Shown here piece by piece: positions 24,746-33,926 of a stretch of 64,000 bases of DNA. Source of the stretch: Bacteroidales bacterium UBA5371 (GTDB lineage Bacteria; Bacteroidota; Bacteroidia; Bacteroidales; P3). The first letter of the stretch is position 1. The number at the start of each line of letters is the position of its first letter. Made by a program: the position numbers and the translations under genes. The notes under the pieces are model-generated. The model was given only the letters and a program-made list of their open reading frames with translations. It searched no databases and was not told where the DNA came from. The stretch covers positions 233,599 to 297,598 of the forward strand of contig DHPF01000007.1 in NCBI GenBank assembly GCA_002407855.1. Reading direction: 5' to 3'.

Positions 24746-26884
24746 ATGAAAGTATATCAAACATCAGAAATTAAAAACATAGCCTTAGTTGGAGGTGCTA
24801 AATCAGGAAAAACGACCTTAGCCGAAGCAATGGCTTTTGAATCAGGAGTAATCTCAAGACGCGGAAGTGTTGATGAAAAGAACTCTGTCTCCGATTACCG
24901 AGACATTGAAATTGACAGAAAGAACTCAGTTGTTTCAAGCGTAATGTATGCAGAACACAGCGATAAGAAAATCAATATTATTGACGTTCCTGGCTTTGCA
25001 GACTTTCAAGGGGAATTAGTTGCTGCATTAAATGTTGTTGAAACAGCAGTTGTGGTAATAAATGCTCAAATAGGCATTGAAGTTGGAACAGAACTTGCCT
25101 TTAAACATACCGATAAACTTGGCATTCCTCTTATGTTTGCAATGAACCAACTTGATACGGAGAAAGCAAACTTTGACGAACAAATTCGTGAGATGAAAGA
25201 TTTCTTTGGGGAAAAGATAACAATTATTCAATATCCTGTTAATGCAGGTGTGGACTTTGATTCTTTCGTTGATCTTGTTACTAAAAAGATGTATAAATAT
25301 CCAAAGGCAGGAGGCAAACCTGAAATATTGGATATCCCAGAAACAGAAAAAGCAAAGGCAGAGGAATTACACCTAACCTTAGTTGAAAATGCAGCAGCAG
25401 GAGCTGACGATTTAATGGAGAAATACTTTGACCAAGGCGATTTAACAATAGAAGAAGTTAGAAAAGGCTTGAAACTTGGATTAGCTTCAAGGAGTGTGTT
25501 CCCTGTTTTATGTTGTTCTGCAAAAGATAATAAGGGAGTAGGAAGAATGCTTGAATTTATCTCAAATAATGTTCCAAGTCCAGATGAAGCAATTGCAGTA
25601 AAAACCCTAACTAATGGCAATAAGGTTACTTATAACCCTAAATCTGCTCCAACCCTCTTCGTGTTCAAAACTTCCAATGAACAACATTTAGGCGAAATTG
25701 CTTACATGAAGATTATGGAAGGAGAAGTTACAGAAGGAATGGACGTTCTAAACTCTAAGAGTCAATCAAAAGAAAGATTATCTCAAATATTTGCTAACTC
25801 AGGTAAAACCAGGACAAAATTAGATAAAGCTGTTGCAGGAGATATTATTAGTACAATCAAACTAAAAGATGCTAAAACCAACTCAACCCTAACTTCCCCA
25901 AAAAATGCAACAGATACGGTTACTCCAATTGTGTTTCCAGACCCAATTTACACAACAGGTGTTAGAGCAATTGAAACAACCGATGAAGAGAAAGTAGGAG
26001 CATTGATAAATGAATTTTGTCAGCATGACCGCTCAATGAGAGTAGAACTTTCAAGAGAATTGAAACAAACCATTATAAAAGGAATGGGCGAATTGCATAT
26101 CAATACTCTAAAATGGTATTTTGATAATCAACATAAGATAGGAATAGAATTTGTTACTCCAAAAATACCTTATCGTGAAACCATTACTAAGAGTGCCGAA
26201 GCATCGTATCGTCATAAAAAACAATCAGGAGGAGCTGGACAATTTGGAGAAGTTTATCTAATGATTGAACCATACTACGAAGGAATGTCTAACCAATCCA
26301 AATACCCAATTAGAGGAAGTGAAACCCACGAATTATCATGGGGAGGTAAGCTTGTATTTAATAATTGTATTGTTGGAGGAGCTATTGACGCACGTTTTTT
26401 ACCCGCCATTTTAAAAGGAATAATGGAGAAAATGGAAGAAGGTCCTCTTACAGGCTCTTATGCAAGAGATATAGTGGTTAATGTTTTTGATGGTAAGATG
26501 CACCCTGTTGATTCAAACGAATTAGCATTTAAACTTGCAGGAAGAAATGCCTTTAAGGAGGCTTTCAAAAATGCAGGAGCAAAAATATTAGAGCCAATCT
26601 ATGATATTGAAGTGGAAGTTCCAGCAGATATGATGGGTGGAGCAATGACAGACCTCCAAGGACGAAGAGCAATTGTTATGGGAATGGATTCCGAAGGAAG
26701 AAATCAAATAATTAAAGCTCAGGTACCTTTGGCAGAAATGTATCGTTATTCAACTGCACTTTCGTCTTTGACCTCAGGCAGAGGATGGTATTCAATGAAG
26801 TATAAAGAATATCAACAAGTGCCAACAGATGTTCAAAATGCATTATTGAAAGCATACGAAGAAGAAACAAAGGACGAGGATTAA
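24746..26884 (+). CDS. Elongation factor G-like translational GTPase paralogue
   Basis: 712 residues with the five EF-G domains. G1 is GGAKSGKTT (residues 16-24). Switch I is diverged (IDRKNSV where canonical EF-G has ERGITI). G3 is DVPGFADF (residues 80-87), where canonical EF-G has DTPGHVDF, so the catalytic His is Phe84. G4 is NQLD instead of NKxD. Domain IV loop (SGGAGQFGEVYL) is present. It belongs to the 'EF-G-like' paralogue group. Bacteroides encodes an EF-G2 reported to work without GTP hydrolysis; whether this is its orthologue cannot be settled here. The main fusA is not in the window. Confidence 0.9.
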   Translation: MKVYQTSEIKNIALVGGAKSGKTTLAEAMAFESGVISRRGSVDEKNSVSDYRDIEIDRKNSVVSSVMYAEHSDKKINIIDVPGFADFQGELVAALNVVETAVVVINAQIGIEVGTELAFKHTDKLGIPLMFAMNQLDTEKANFDEQIREMKDFFGEKITIIQYPVNAGVDFDSFVDLVTKKMYKYPKAGGKPEILDIPETEKAKAEELHLTLVENAAAGADDLMEKYFDQGDLTIEEVRKGLKLGLASRSVFPVLCCSAKDNKGVGRMLEFISNNVPSPDEAIAVKTLTNGNKVTYNPKSAPTLFVFKTSNEQHLGEIAYMKIMEGEVTEGMDVLNSKSQSKERLSQIFANSGKTRTKLDKAVAGDIISTIKLKDAKTNSTLTSPKNATDTVTPIVFPDPIYTTGVRAIETTDEEKVGALINEFCQHDRSMRVELSRELKQTIIKGMGELHINTLKWYFDNQHKIGIEFVTPKIPYRETITKSAEASYRHKKQSGGAGQFGEVYLMIEPYYEGMSNQSKYPIRGSETHELSWGGKLVFNNCIVGGAIDARFLPAILKGIMEKMEEGPLTGSYARDIVVNVFDGKMHPVDSNELAFKLAGRNAFKEAFKNAGAKILEPIYDIEVEVPADMMGGAMTDLQGRRAIVMGMDSEGRNQIIKAQVPLAEMYRYSTALSSLTSGRGWYSMKYKEYQQVPTDVQNALLKAYEEETKDED

Positions 26885-26893
26885 TCATAAAGG

Positions 26894-26977
26894 AAATAAC
26901 TCTTTGTTTAAAAAAAATAACTCTTTATTCCAAGAAATTAGAATAAAGAGTTATTTTTTTATCTTTTGATTTCAGTA
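26894..26977. repeat. 21-bp-period intergenic array J (4 units), forming a bidirectional terminator
   Basis: Units start at 26894, 26915, 26936 and 26957. The first two carry AAATAACTCTTT, the third is the reverse complement of the second, and the last (TTTTATCTTTTGATTTCAG) belongs to the family core seen elsewhere. Nearly the whole 102-bp convergent gap is array. Confidence 0.85.
26911..26960. terminator. Bidirectional intrinsic terminator, EF-G paralogue / nitroreductase
   Basis: A perfect 20-bp inverted repeat (26911-26930 with 26941-26960), 10-nt loop, with A-tract and T-tract ends so that both convergent transcripts get a U-run. It is built from two inverted units of array J. Confidence 0.85.
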
Positions 26978-26986
26978 GAAGGGATT

Positions 26987-27589
26987 TTACTTATTTTCCC
27001 AGCCGTTCCAATGAATATTTTCTTGGGTATATTTTTCTTTGGGTTTTTCTTTACCCGTTTGCCAACCAATTGGGATAACATTCAAAGGGATAATATGTTC
27101 AGGGAGTTTTAATGCTTCTTGAATTGTCTTTATAATCTCTTCCCTTGGGTAAGCTCCTGTCCAGACTGCTCCTAATCCCATACTCTCAGCGGCCAAAAGA
27201 ATATTTTGAGTTGCAGCACTACAATCTTGAACCCAAAATTCTCTACCCTCTCCTTCCAATGCTTTTTCCATATTCCCGCAAACAATTATTGCAGCTTGTG
27301 CCTCAGAAAGCATTTTGGCATTTGGTAATAGAGAAGATAAATTGTTTAAAATCTCTCTCTTGTTTATCACAACAAATGCCCAAGGTTGTGAATTCCTTGC
27401 CGAAGGAGCTGCCATTGCAGCTTTTAGAAGTTGGTTTAATTGGTCTTCTGACACTTCTCTTTTGGCGTAAGTCCTAACGCTTTTGCGTTCTAATATGTTT
27501 TTCATAACCATTTCTTCTCTTTCTTGTGATAAAACAGACGTGCAGCTTAATAATAAAGCCATCAATAATAATGTTTTTAAATTTTTCAT
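26987..27589 (-). CDS. Nitroreductase-family FMN oxidoreductase with a signal peptide
   Basis: 200 residues. NILERKSVRTYAKREVSEDQLNQLLKAAMAAPSARNSQPWAFVVI is the FMN-binding start of the nitroreductase fold, and AAESMGLGAVWTGAYP and PLNVIPIGWQTGKEK complete it. An N-terminal MKNLKTLLLMALLLSCTSVLSQ looks like a Sec signal peptide (a lipobox reading at Cys16 is also possible), which would place a flavoenzyme outside the cytoplasm. The alternative is an internal ATG (VMKNILER) giving a cytosolic enzyme. The promoter at 27602-27609 favours the long form. Substrate unknown. Confidence 0.85.
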   Translation of the reverse strand: MKNLKTLLLMALLLSCTSVLSQEREEMVMKNILERKSVRTYAKREVSEDQLNQLLKAAMAAPSARNSQPWAFVVINKREILNNLSSLLPNAKMLSEAQAAIIVCGNMEKALEGEGREFWVQDCSAATQNILLAAESMGLGAVWTGAYPREEIIKTIQEALKLPEHIIPLNVIPIGWQTGKEKPKEKYTQENIHWNGWENK

Positions 27590-27601
27590 TTTTTCTATTT
27601 A

Positions 27602-27609
27602 CAAAGTTA
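27602..27609 (-). promoter_or_regulatory. Bacteroidota -7 element for the nitroreductase
   Basis: Reverse strand TAACTTTG only 12 bp from the ATG at 27589, implying a nearly leaderless mRNA if the long form is used. Confidence 0.45.
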
Positions 27610-27688
27610 AGTTCCTATATTAATTAGTGGCAAATTTAAAAATTATTTCTTGTTTTGCAAACAAATCATCTAAGAAAAATTATAAGGA

Positions 27689-27720
27689 TTTGAAGGTATG
27701 AAAATAAATATGTATTTTTG
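27689..27720 (+). promoter_or_regulatory. Bacteroidota promoter for the M14 peptidase operon
   Basis: TTTG at 27689-27692 and TATTTTTG at 27713-27720, 20 bp apart, followed by ATG at 27738. Confidence 0.6.
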
Positions 27721-27737
27721 TAAGTTATAATTTTGCA

Positions 27738-29429
27738 ATGAAAAAGTTTAAAATCTTAGTCTTAATTCTTTGTTTTTGTCAGGTTCTTTCTGCACAAACC
27801 AGTGTTATTAAGGATGTTTACAAAATTATTTCTGAAAAGGGAGAGGCTAAAATCCTTATTCCAAAGAAAGAGGTTAAAGACTTAAATCTTTTAGCAAAAA
27901 CAATTAGCTTAGATTATCCTAAAAACGATTCGTGGCTTGGCTATGTTAATCAAAAACAATATAATAAGTTTCTTTTGCTCAATATAAAACATAGTCTTTA
28001 TATTGAAGATAACTCTACAAAAGCTCTAACTATGGCAACAACAATGGCTCAAATGAGCTCTTGGGATAGGTATCCTACATATAGGGTTTATGATTCTTTG
28101 ATGCGAAGCTTTGCTTTGAATTATCCTAATATTTGCAAGTTAGATACTATTGGCTTTTCAGTTAATAATAGATTAATTCTTGCTTTAAGAATTTCATCTA
28201 ATCCTTATTCAGATATTGATAAACCGAAATTTTGCTATTCTTCCACTATGCATGGTGATGAACTCACGGGATATGTGCTTTTATTGCGTTTGGCAGATTG
28301 GTTATTGTCTAATTATTCTTCAAATCAAAGGGTAATGGATATAATCAATAACACTCAAATATTTATTAATCCTTTGGCGAATCCTGATGGGACTTATGGT
28401 TTTAATAATAATAATGTTTCTTATGCTACTCGCTATAATGCCAATTTTGTAGATTTAAATCGTAATTTCCCTTCTCTAACCTCTGGTTCTAATGCCGATG
28501 GAGAAAGTTTGCAAAAAGAGACTCTTGCCTTTATGTCTTATGCCGATAGTAATGAATTTTCTATTTCTGCTAACCTACATGGCGGTGCTGAGGTTTTAAA
28601 CTATCCTTACGACTCTTATAAATCTTCATCGGTCTCGCATTCTGACGAGAATTGGTTTATTAATGTTTGCACAGGGTTTATTAATTCTATTCCCTCTTCT
28701 GCTCCTTCATCATTTTTCAGAGACATTACGCATTCAGGATATACTAATGGTGGGAATTGGTATATGATTGATGGTTCACGACAAGATTATCATACTTATT
28801 TTAAATATGGTAGAGAAATAACCTTTGAGGTTTCATCCCAAAAGAGCTTATCTACAACGGAACTAAATAATTATTGGAACTATCTTAACTTAGGCTTGAT
28901 TGCTTTTATTGAGAATTGCCAAAAGGGATTGCAGGGTTATGTAAGAGATAGTGCAACAAATGAACCTTTAAGAGCAAAGATTTGGGTTGAAAATCACGAT
29001 TCATTTCACTCCGAAGTCTATTCTAAGGCTTCTTCTGGTTATTATTATCGTCCAATATTGGATGGGAATTACTCTATTACATATAGTGCAAATGGATATT
29101 TTCCTAAGACAATAGATAATCTAAGTATTAGTTCTATGACTAACCAAGATGTTTATCTTGTGAAGAGTGGCATTGGAATAAATGATGTTGGCAATGCGAA
29201 TGAAGGGTTATTAATTTATCCTAATCCTGCAAAAGATATTATAAGTGTTCGCTTGAACAAATCTAATCTTAAAGACGATAAGTCTTACAAGATATATAAC
29301 TCGTTAGGCATTTGTTTGCTTAGCGATTTTGTGGATAATAACATTATGAATATAGATATTTCTAATTTGAATAAGGGATTATATTTTATTGAGATTGGAA
29401 ATAAGGTTTTAAAATTTATTAAAGACTAA
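27738..29429 (+). CDS. M14 zinc carboxypeptidase secreted by the type IX system
   Basis: 563 residues. Signal peptide (cleavage near LSAQ), prodomain, then the M14 domain from about residue 105: MHGDELTGYV supplies zinc ligands His172 and Glu175, ANLHGGAEVLNYPYD supplies His281, and GREITFEVS the catalytic Glu (about 364). A CarboxypepD_reg-like domain follows (GYVRDSATNEPLRAKIWVEN, about 397-470). The C-terminus LLIYPNPAKDIISVRL...ISNLNKGLYFIEI is a type A T9SS sorting domain, so the enzyme should be exported and probably anchored on the cell surface. It likely trims peptides for nutrition. Confidence 0.93.
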   Translation: MKKFKILVLILCFCQVLSAQTSVIKDVYKIISEKGEAKILIPKKEVKDLNLLAKTISLDYPKNDSWLGYVNQKQYNKFLLLNIKHSLYIEDNSTKALTMATTMAQMSSWDRYPTYRVYDSLMRSFALNYPNICKLDTIGFSVNNRLILALRISSNPYSDIDKPKFCYSSTMHGDELTGYVLLLRLADWLLSNYSSNQRVMDIINNTQIFINPLANPDGTYGFNNNNVSYATRYNANFVDLNRNFPSLTSGSNADGESLQKETLAFMSYADSNEFSISANLHGGAEVLNYPYDSYKSSSVSHSDENWFINVCTGFINSIPSSAPSSFFRDITHSGYTNGGNWYMIDGSRQDYHTYFKYGREITFEVSSQKSLSTTELNNYWNYLNLGLIAFIENCQKGLQGYVRDSATNEPLRAKIWVENHDSFHSEVYSKASSGYYYRPILDGNYSITYSANGYFPKTIDNLSISSMTNQDVYLVKSGIGINDVGNANEGLLIYPNPAKDIISVRLNKSNLKDDKSYKIYNSLGICLLSDFVDNNIMNIDISNLNKGLYFIEIGNKVLKFIKD

Positions 29430-29448
29430 TCAAATAAAGATATGCAAT

Positions 29449-30228
29449 ATGAAAAGACTTCTTTTAGTTCTCTTGCTTTTTAGTTATGCAACAACATTAT
29501 TAGCTCAAACAGAGAATAGCTCTCACTCTGAAGAAGAAGTTCCTACTTCTACTCCTTTTTGTTCTGCTGTTATGGGTTGGACATTCCCAAAAGGGGATAT
29601 GGGGAATAAATATGAGTCGTTTATGAATTTGAATGCTAATATTGGTTGGAAGACTAATGATAATTGGGTTTGGATGATTGAATTTGGATTTGCTTTTGGA
29701 AGTGATAATATTAAGATAAAGAATGACATTCTTTCAGAAATAATGACTAATGAGGGCTATCCTTTTGTTATTTCAAGGGAAGGTTCGGATGCAGGTGTAG
29801 TAGCTTATAATCGCAATTTGAGTTTGGTTGGAAAGGTTGGAAAGGTTATACCTTTGTTTAAGAAAAGACCAAATTCGGGCATATTGTTAAAGCTTGGAGG
29901 CGGCTTATTGCAACATCAGATTATTTATCAATCAACATTAGAGATAGCAAATCAATTGGAAGGTGATTATCAATATCTGTACGATAGGCAGATGAGAGGA
30001 ATTATGCTTTCAGGCTTTGTAGGCTATTTGCATATGGGTAAGAGTAACTTTGCTAATTTCTATATCGGATTAGAGTTTAATCAAGCCTTCACAAAAATGA
30101 CAAGAAAGTATCAAGTTAATTTTGATGGAGATTATAATAAGATAAACTTAGATCAAATGTGGACATTGAAAATAGGCTGGATGTTCCCTTTTTATGGTAA
30201 AAATACTGATAAGGAATACTATTATTAA
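29449..30228 (+). CDS. Outer-membrane beta-barrel protein, unknown function
   Basis: 259 residues. Signal peptide (MKRLLLVLLLFSYATTLLAQ), an acidic linker (SHSEEEVPTST), then alternating strands such as NWVWMIEFGFAFGS, GILLKLGGGLLQHQIIYQ, ANFYIGLEFNQAF and MWTLKIGWMFPFYG typical of a small porin-like barrel. No family is recognised. It lies 19 bp after the M14 peptidase gene and just before waaA, so it is part of the same plus-strand run. Confidence 0.7.
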   Translation: MKRLLLVLLLFSYATTLLAQTENSSHSEEEVPTSTPFCSAVMGWTFPKGDMGNKYESFMNLNANIGWKTNDNWVWMIEFGFAFGSDNIKIKNDILSEIMTNEGYPFVISREGSDAGVVAYNRNLSLVGKVGKVIPLFKKRPNSGILLKLGGGLLQHQIIYQSTLEIANQLEGDYQYLYDRQMRGIMLSGFVGYLHMGKSNFANFYIGLEFNQAFTKMTRKYQVNFDGDYNKINLDQMWTLKIGWMFPFYGKNTDKEYYY

Positions 30229-30229
30229 T

Positions 30230-31492
30230 ATGAGATATATTTATTGTTTTTTTGTTTTTTTGTTTAACACTTCTATGGTCTTGGTTTCCCCTTTCAATAG
30301 AAAGGCGAAATTAATTATTGAAGGGCGTAAATCAACATTTAAAACTTTAAAACATAGTTTCTCACCTGATGATTTAGTGGCATGGTTTCACGCAGCTTCT
30401 TTAGGAGAATTTGAACAAGGAAGACCATTAATGGAAGCATTCAAAGAGAAGTATCCTAAGTATAAAATCCTTCTTACTTTCTTTTCTTCTTCGGGTTATG
30501 AAATACAGAAAAACTATAAAGGAGCAGATGTAGTTGTTTATTTACCTTCTGATAGTAATAATAACGCAAAACGTTTTGTTCAATTGGCTAATCCAAAGTA
30601 TGTTTTTTTCATTAAGTATGAGTTTTGGTATAATTTTATTCGCAAAGCTAAGCTTAATGGAGCAAGAGTTTTTCAAGTCTCATTAATTCTTAGAGAGAGT
30701 CAGTATTTCTTTTCGAGATACGGTTCTTGGTACAGAAAGCAGTTAAAGAACTTTGATTATTTCTTTGTTCAAAACGAAAAGACAAAACAACTATTAAGTT
30801 CAATAGGGTTAAATAATGCAAAAGTTACGGGTGATACTCGGTTTGATAGGGTTTTACAGATTGCTAATAATAAAAGAGTTTTTCCAAAGATAAAAGAGTT
30901 TTGTGGAAATCTTCCTGTTATTATTATGGGTAGTAGTTGGGAAAAAGATGAAGAGTTGATGAAAGAAATATTTCAAAAGACTAATTTAAAGTTTAAGTTA
31001 ATTATTGCTCCTCATCAAATTCACAACTCTCATATTGAACAAATACAAACTCTTTTCCCAAATGCAATTAAGTATTCAGAAATAGAAACTAATTCAAGTA
31101 TTGATTTATCACAAATAAATGTATTAATAATTAACTCTATTGGGATTTTATCTTCTCTTTATCAATATGCAACAATTGCATATATTGGTGGAGGATTTGG
31201 AGTTGGGATACATAATATATTGGAAGCAGCAACATTTGGAAAACCTATCTGTTTTGGAATAAACTATCATAAGTTTAAAGAAGCTATTGATTTGGTTGAA
31301 TTGTCAGGAGCTTTCTCAATAAATAATGCCGATCAACTAAAAGAATTGATTGAGAGACTACTATTGGATAAGGCTTTTTATAATAGAAGTTCTGATGTTT
31401 GTATTAAGTATATTGAAGATAATGTGGGAGCGTGCAAAAAGATACTATCCGAAATTCATATGTTTGAGCAAAAAGAATTAGATGAAAAGTAA
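30230..31492 (+). CDS. waaA: 3-deoxy-D-manno-octulosonic acid (KDO) transferase
   Basis: 420 residues from ATG 30230, one base after the previous stop; a longer upstream frame would overlap that gene. The N-terminal hydrophobic anchor is followed by WFHAASLGEFEQGRPLMEAF (with the catalytic Glu), VFFIKYEFWYNFI, VTGDTRFDRV, IMGSSWEKDEE and IGGGFGVGIHNILEAATFGKP, the GT30 signature. It transfers KDO from CMP-KDO to lipid IVA. It overlaps the next gene by 11 bp. Confidence 0.95.
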   Translation: MRYIYCFFVFLFNTSMVLVSPFNRKAKLIIEGRKSTFKTLKHSFSPDDLVAWFHAASLGEFEQGRPLMEAFKEKYPKYKILLTFFSSSGYEIQKNYKGADVVVYLPSDSNNNAKRFVQLANPKYVFFIKYEFWYNFIRKAKLNGARVFQVSLILRESQYFFSRYGSWYRKQLKNFDYFFVQNEKTKQLLSSIGLNNAKVTGDTRFDRVLQIANNKRVFPKIKEFCGNLPVIIMGSSWEKDEELMKEIFQKTNLKFKLIIAPHQIHNSHIEQIQTLFPNAIKYSEIETNSSIDLSQINVLIINSIGILSSLYQYATIAYIGGGFGVGIHNILEAATFGKPICFGINYHKFKEAIDLVELSGAFSINNADQLKELIERLLLDKAFYNRSSDVCIKYIEDNVGACKKILSEIHMFEQKELDEK

Positions 31493-33926
31493 GAAATTCT
31501 TAAATATAAAGACCTTTTTATTGATATCTACACTTATGTTTGTTGGTTGTAGCCCTTATAAACATATTTCTAAGGACGGATATTTACTTTCTAAGAATAA
31601 GGTTATTCTTGATTCAAAGGCTCTCAACAAATCAGACTTTGTGAACCTAATTAAACAAGACCCTAATACTTCTTTCCTTGGAGTTAAATGGGGAATGTAT
31701 ATTTATTCTCTTTCACCTGCGGGAGAAGATTCAACCGTTAGCTTTATTTCAAGGAATGTTTTTAGGAAGTTGGGACAAAAGCCTGTTGAGTATGACAGCG
31801 ATTTAACCTTTCGCTCTACTCAAGAGATGGAAAACTTCTTAAAGCATAAGGGTTGTTTTGATGGGAAAGTCTCTGATAGTACTAAGTTCAAGAAAAGAAA
31901 AGCCAAAGAATACTATTATATTCATATTGGAGAAAGGTATAAGATAGATACTTTCTTTGTTAGTTCAGAAGATAAAGATATACTATCCTCTGCCAATACA
32001 ATAATGTTAAACACTCCTATTAAGAAAGGAATGTTTTACGATGAGGAAGTATTTGCGGAAGAAAGAAAAAGACTTGCTTTGGAACTAAGAAATCATGGTT
32101 ATTATGATTTCGGACAAGAGTATATACAATTTAATATTGATACAAATAATAATAATTACACTGCTAAAATTAACTTAGATATAAAAACAAAAACTCCAAT
32201 CAAAACAAAACAAGACGAAGATTCTATTACTAAAATAGTGCCTCCACACATAATAAATTCAGATAATTATTTCAAAAAATTCAAGCTTCGTAACATATAT
32301 ATATATCCTGATTATACCCCTCAATTGAATTCCTTAACTCCTATAATAATTGACACTACTATTCTTTTTCATCGTCAGAAAGAAAAACATGGGTTAAATA
32401 GATACATAGTTATTTCTCCCAATCCAAAGAGAATGAAAATAAAGCCTATCCTTAGAAGTATTATGTTCCAAAGAGACAGTTTGTTTTCAACAGAATATTT
32501 GAATAGAACCTATAATGCCTTAAACCAACTTAAAAACTTTAAGTTTATAGAAATTACATATTCTCCAATAACAACTGATTTAAACCAAAATGTATTAGAT
32601 ACTGCTTTGCTTGATTGTATGATTAAACTCTCTCTCGCTAAACCTATTCTTTTCTCTACTTCACTAGAAGCTAACTTTTCAGCAGTTACAAATTCCCTTT
32701 TGGCAGATAATAGTTCCAATTTAGGAATGGAATGGAATATGAACATTCAACATAAGAATATTTTCAAATCAGCAGAGATATTCTTTGCAAATCTGAAAGC
32801 TGCTGTTGAAATAAGAAGCGATATATTTGGAAAAGGAGATTCTATTAATAAATGGTCATTAGTAAATGCTTTGGAAACAGGAATTGATGTTGGATTAGAG
32901 CTTCCTCGCTTCCTTGTCCCTTTTGGAACAAGATTTTATTCAATGCAGTTTCTTCCACATACAACAATAAAAGCAGGATATAATTATCAAAAAAGAGCAT
33001 ACTTTGAACGCTCAATTCTAAACTTCAATTACGGATATAGCTGGAACTATACAACCAAATATAATCATTTAATTATACCTCTTGAAGTTAATTTAGTAAA
33101 GATAAAAATTACTAATGATGCCTATACAGAATATATAAATAATTTAGATAGAAGGATAAGATATCAATATTCTGACCATTTAGTTATAAATGCTCGTTAT
33201 AGTTATATTTATAATCAACAAGACATAAAAAAGAAAAGTGATTTTAATTACTTTCGTTTTAATATAGAATCTGCTGGCAATCTCCCATACCTAATAAATA
33301 ACCTTGCCAAATCTCCTAAAAACGAATTAAACGAATATACAATATTTGATATCCCCTATTCTCAATACTTACGTTCTGATGCCGACTTTAAGAGATATAT
33401 ATACTTAGACGAAAAAGAGATCGTAGTATTAAGAGTTTTCGGAGGAGTAGGTATCCCTTATGGGAATGCAAAAGGTTTACCTTATGAAAAAAGCTTCTTC
33501 TCCGGAGGAGCAAACAACCATAGAGCTTGGCAGTTGAGAGAATTAGGACCAGGAGGTTCTAAGATAGAGGGTTCAGAAGTTAGATTTGACCGTTCAGGAG
33601 ATATTGCCTTTGGTGCAAACTTTGAATACCGTTTTCCTATTGCAGGAGCTTTTGAAGGAGCATCATTTATTGATGTGGGTAATATTTGGACTCTATACGA
33701 CCAAAAAGGTTTAGAAAATGGACAATTCAACTTCAATAGTTTCTATAAAGAGCTGGCAACAGGAGCAGGACTTGGAATACGATTAAATATACAATTTATA
33801 ATTATACGATTAGATTTTGCTATAAAACTATGGAATCCTTCAAAAGATTTAGCAGATAGATGGGTTTTGCCTAACACAAAATTTAGTGATATTAACGTTC
33901 AATTTGGAATAGGTTATCCATTCTAA
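31482..33926 (+). CDS. tamL: BamA/TamA-family outer-membrane lipoprotein (TamL type)
   Basis: 814 residues. A signal peptide with lipobox LMFVGC (Cys23) precedes POTRA-like regions (about 30-400, for example YYYIHIGERYKIDTFFVSS and RNHGYYDFGQEYIQF) and a C-terminal Omp85 barrel ending in INVQFGIGYPF. FSGGANNHRAWQLRELGPG is the conserved (V/I)RGY-like barrel-loop region in altered form. A lipidated TamA relative is typical of Bacteroidota, where it is called TamL; this name is by family resemblance. The start overlaps waaA by 11 bp, suggesting translational coupling. Confidence 0.82.
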   Translation: MKSKKFLNIKTFLLISTLMFVGCSPYKHISKDGYLLSKNKVILDSKALNKSDFVNLIKQDPNTSFLGVKWGMYIYSLSPAGEDSTVSFISRNVFRKLGQKPVEYDSDLTFRSTQEMENFLKHKGCFDGKVSDSTKFKKRKAKEYYYIHIGERYKIDTFFVSSEDKDILSSANTIMLNTPIKKGMFYDEEVFAEERKRLALELRNHGYYDFGQEYIQFNIDTNNNNYTAKINLDIKTKTPIKTKQDEDSITKIVPPHIINSDNYFKKFKLRNIYIYPDYTPQLNSLTPIIIDTTILFHRQKEKHGLNRYIVISPNPKRMKIKPILRSIMFQRDSLFSTEYLNRTYNALNQLKNFKFIEITYSPITTDLNQNVLDTALLDCMIKLSLAKPILFSTSLEANFSAVTNSLLADNSSNLGMEWNMNIQHKNIFKSAEIFFANLKAAVEIRSDIFGKGDSINKWSLVNALETGIDVGLELPRFLVPFGTRFYSMQFLPHTTIKAGYNYQKRAYFERSILNFNYGYSWNYTTKYNHLIIPLEVNLVKIKITNDAYTEYINNLDRRIRYQYSDHLVINARYSYIYNQQDIKKKSDFNYFRFNIESAGNLPYLINNLAKSPKNELNEYTIFDIPYSQYLRSDADFKRYIYLDEKEIVVLRVFGGVGIPYGNAKGLPYEKSFFSGGANNHRAWQLRELGPGGSKIEGSEVRFDRSGDIAFGANFEYRFPIAGAFEGASFIDVGNIWTLYDQKGLENGQFNFNSFYKELATGAGLGIRLNIQFIIIRLDFAIKLWNPSKDLADRWVLPNTKFSDINVQFGIGYPF

